Assembly (NCBI GenBank): GCA_947446935.1
Contig: CANFIV010000006.1
Coordinates: forward strand, 1 to 13,526
DNA: 13,526 nt
Reading direction: 5' to 3'
Source of the DNA: Sphingomonadaceae bacterium
Lineage (GTDB): Bacteria > Pseudomonadota > Alphaproteobacteria > Sphingomonadales > Sphingomonadaceae
Shown here: positions 12,753-13,526 of the stretch, piece after piece
Layout: each line of letters opens with the position of its first letter
Position numbering within the stretch: position 1 is the first letter of the stretch
The notes under the pieces: model-generated
The model's input: the letters and a program-made list of their open reading frames with translations, nothing else
What the model was told of the DNA's origin: nothing
The model's database searches: none
Made by a program: the position numbers and the translations under genes

Positions 12753-13526
12753 ATGGCTTTGATCAAGGGTACCATCAATATCGATACGCTGACCGGCACG
12801 GCGCTAGCCGACCAGATCAGCGGCCTTGCCGGAAACGACATCCTGAAAGGGCTTGCCGGCGACGATTTGCTCGATGGTGGTGACGGCAACGATACGCTTG
12901 ACGGTGGTGCAGGCAACGACACCATGAACGGCGGCCTCGGCAACGATATCTATGTTGTCGATTCCATCACCGACAAGGTCGTGGAAAAGACCGGTGAGGG
13001 CACAGATCTGGTCAAGGCGAGCGTGAGCTTCACGCTCGGCTCCTATATTGAAAAGCTGCTGCTGACCGGATCGACGGCAATCAACGGGACTGGCAATTCG
13101 CTGGCAAACACCCTGACCGGCAATGGCGCGGCAAATACGCTCAAGGGCCTTGCCGGGAACGATATCCTGAGCGGCGGCGGCGGAGCCGATGTTCTGATCG
13201 GCGGCACGGGCATGGATACGATGACCGGCGGACTCGGCAACGACAAGTTCGCGTTTGATGACGGCGACTTTTCGAGCAAGACCTCGACCGGAGCCGACAC
13301 GATCGTAGATTTCACTGCGGGCGACAAGATAGACCTCAGCCTCGTCGATGCGCTGAGCACGGCCACGCATTACAACCAGCCGGGCGATCAGGCTTTCGTG
13401 TTCATCAACCACAGCAACTTTCACATCCAGTCCGGACGGGAGCTGCGCTATGAGGTGGTGGGCGGCAATACCTACGTCTATGGCTCCACCAACGGCGATG
13501 CGGCCGCTGATTTCTGCATCAAGCTC
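12753..13526 (+). CDS. Small RTX calcium-binding protein (3' end outside window)
   Basis: An open frame of 258 codons from ATG 12753, with GGGAGG six bases upstream, continuing past the right edge. It has no signal peptide, as expected for a type I secretion substrate. Two blocks of glycine-rich nonapeptides (about residues 24-65 and 132-164; units such as GLAGNDILK, GGAGNDTMN, GGLGND) would bind calcium in a parallel beta-roll, separated by a VVEKTGEGTDLVKASVSF region common in RTX proteins. From about 180 it resembles the serralysin (M10) C-terminal domain: ADTIVDFTAGDKIDLS, DQAFVFI, ELRYEVVGGNTYVYG and DAAADFCIKL. In that family only a short secretion tail follows, so the full protein is probably under 300 residues. 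No catalytic domain is present. Role unknown; adhesion or surface-layer function is only a guess. Confidence 0.88.
   Translation, partial: MALIKGTINIDTLTGTALADQISGLAGNDILKGLAGDDLLDGGDGNDTLDGGAGNDTMNGGLGNDIYVVDSITDKVVEKTGEGTDLVKASVSFTLGSYIEKLLLTGSTAINGTGNSLANTLTGNGAANTLKGLAGNDILSGGGGADVLIGGTGMDTMTGGLGNDKFAFDDGDFSSKTSTGADTIVDFTAGDKIDLSLVDALSTATHYNQPGDQAFVFINHSNFHIQSGRELRYEVVGGNTYVYGSTNGDAAADFCIKL
12822..12947 (+). repeat. RTX nonapeptide block 1 (about five units)
   Basis: Five consecutive 27-bp units encode GLAGNDILK, GLAGDDLLD, GGDGNDTLD, GGAGNDTMN and GGLGND. Each carries the G-N/D-D calcium-loop pattern, and together they would build part of a beta-roll. Confidence 0.88.
13146..13244 (+). 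repeat. RTX nonapeptide block 2 (about four units)
   Basis: The units encode GLAGNDILS, GGGGADVLI, GGTGMDTMT and GGLGND. The second and third depart from the consensus at the position before Asp (Ala, Met). The first unit is almost identical to the first unit of block 1, suggesting duplication. Degenerate units precede it (GTGNSLANTLTGNGAANTLK). Confidence 0.82.

Noticed and set aside
12466..13526. A genomic island inserted at tRNA-Leu
   Set aside because: No integrase, no repeat of the tRNA 3' end and no change in base composition are visible in the following kilobase.

Overview
The window looks like chromosomal DNA from a high-GC alphaproteobacterium of the Sphingomonadales, most likely Novosphingobium or a close relative. 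The grounds are an xseA / DUF2093 / M23 peptidase run, a TonB-dependent receptor with a VIVVTGSRI plug start, a Fur-family regulator with a His-rich N-terminus, codon choice strongly favouring G or C at the third position, and the appearance of the proteins themselves. Genus-level assignment is inference; no database was searched.

Layout, left to right. Positions 1-1498 hold a tight plus-strand run: the 3' end of xseA (exonuclease VII large subunit), a DUF2093 gene, and an M23 (LytM) lipoprotein peptidase that overlaps it by four bases. A 358-bp gap with two inverted repeats leads to a large TonB-dependent receptor (1857-4721), closed by a perfect 11-bp terminator hairpin. A second gap (4781-5024) contains nested inverted repeats that could fold as a 5' leader, followed by a 46-residue exported-peptide ORF translationally coupled to an exported MsrA (methionine sulfoxide reductase). 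Next come a Fur/Zur-family repressor with an apparently leaderless promoter, and dxs (first step of the MEP isoprenoid pathway). Convergent to dxs on the minus strand are an nnrU-family membrane protein and a POT/PTR2 proton-coupled peptide transporter. Divergent from the transporter is a short YtrA-type GntR regulator. Then come ihfB, tRNA-Leu(UAA), and the start of a small RTX (haemolysin-type calcium-binding) protein running off the right edge.

How the genes relate. Most are housekeeping genes of unconnected function placed side by side: DNA repair, cell-wall remodelling, outer-membrane uptake, envelope oxidative repair, zinc or metal sensing, isoprenoid synthesis, peptide import, nucleoid architecture and translation. 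Only a few links are supported by the sequence: the GTGA overlap DUF2093/M23, the ATGA overlap small ORF/msrA, and the divergent gntR/POT pair.

I found no mobile element, CRISPR array, defence system or obviously new multi-gene system. The points most worth a second look are local: the structured leader and tiny coupled ORF ahead of msrA, a one-cysteine MsrA, a periplasmic-side insertion in the peptide transporter, five cysteine pairs in the TonB receptor, dyads at several promoters, and a repeat-only RTX protein whose leader can fold in two exclusive ways.
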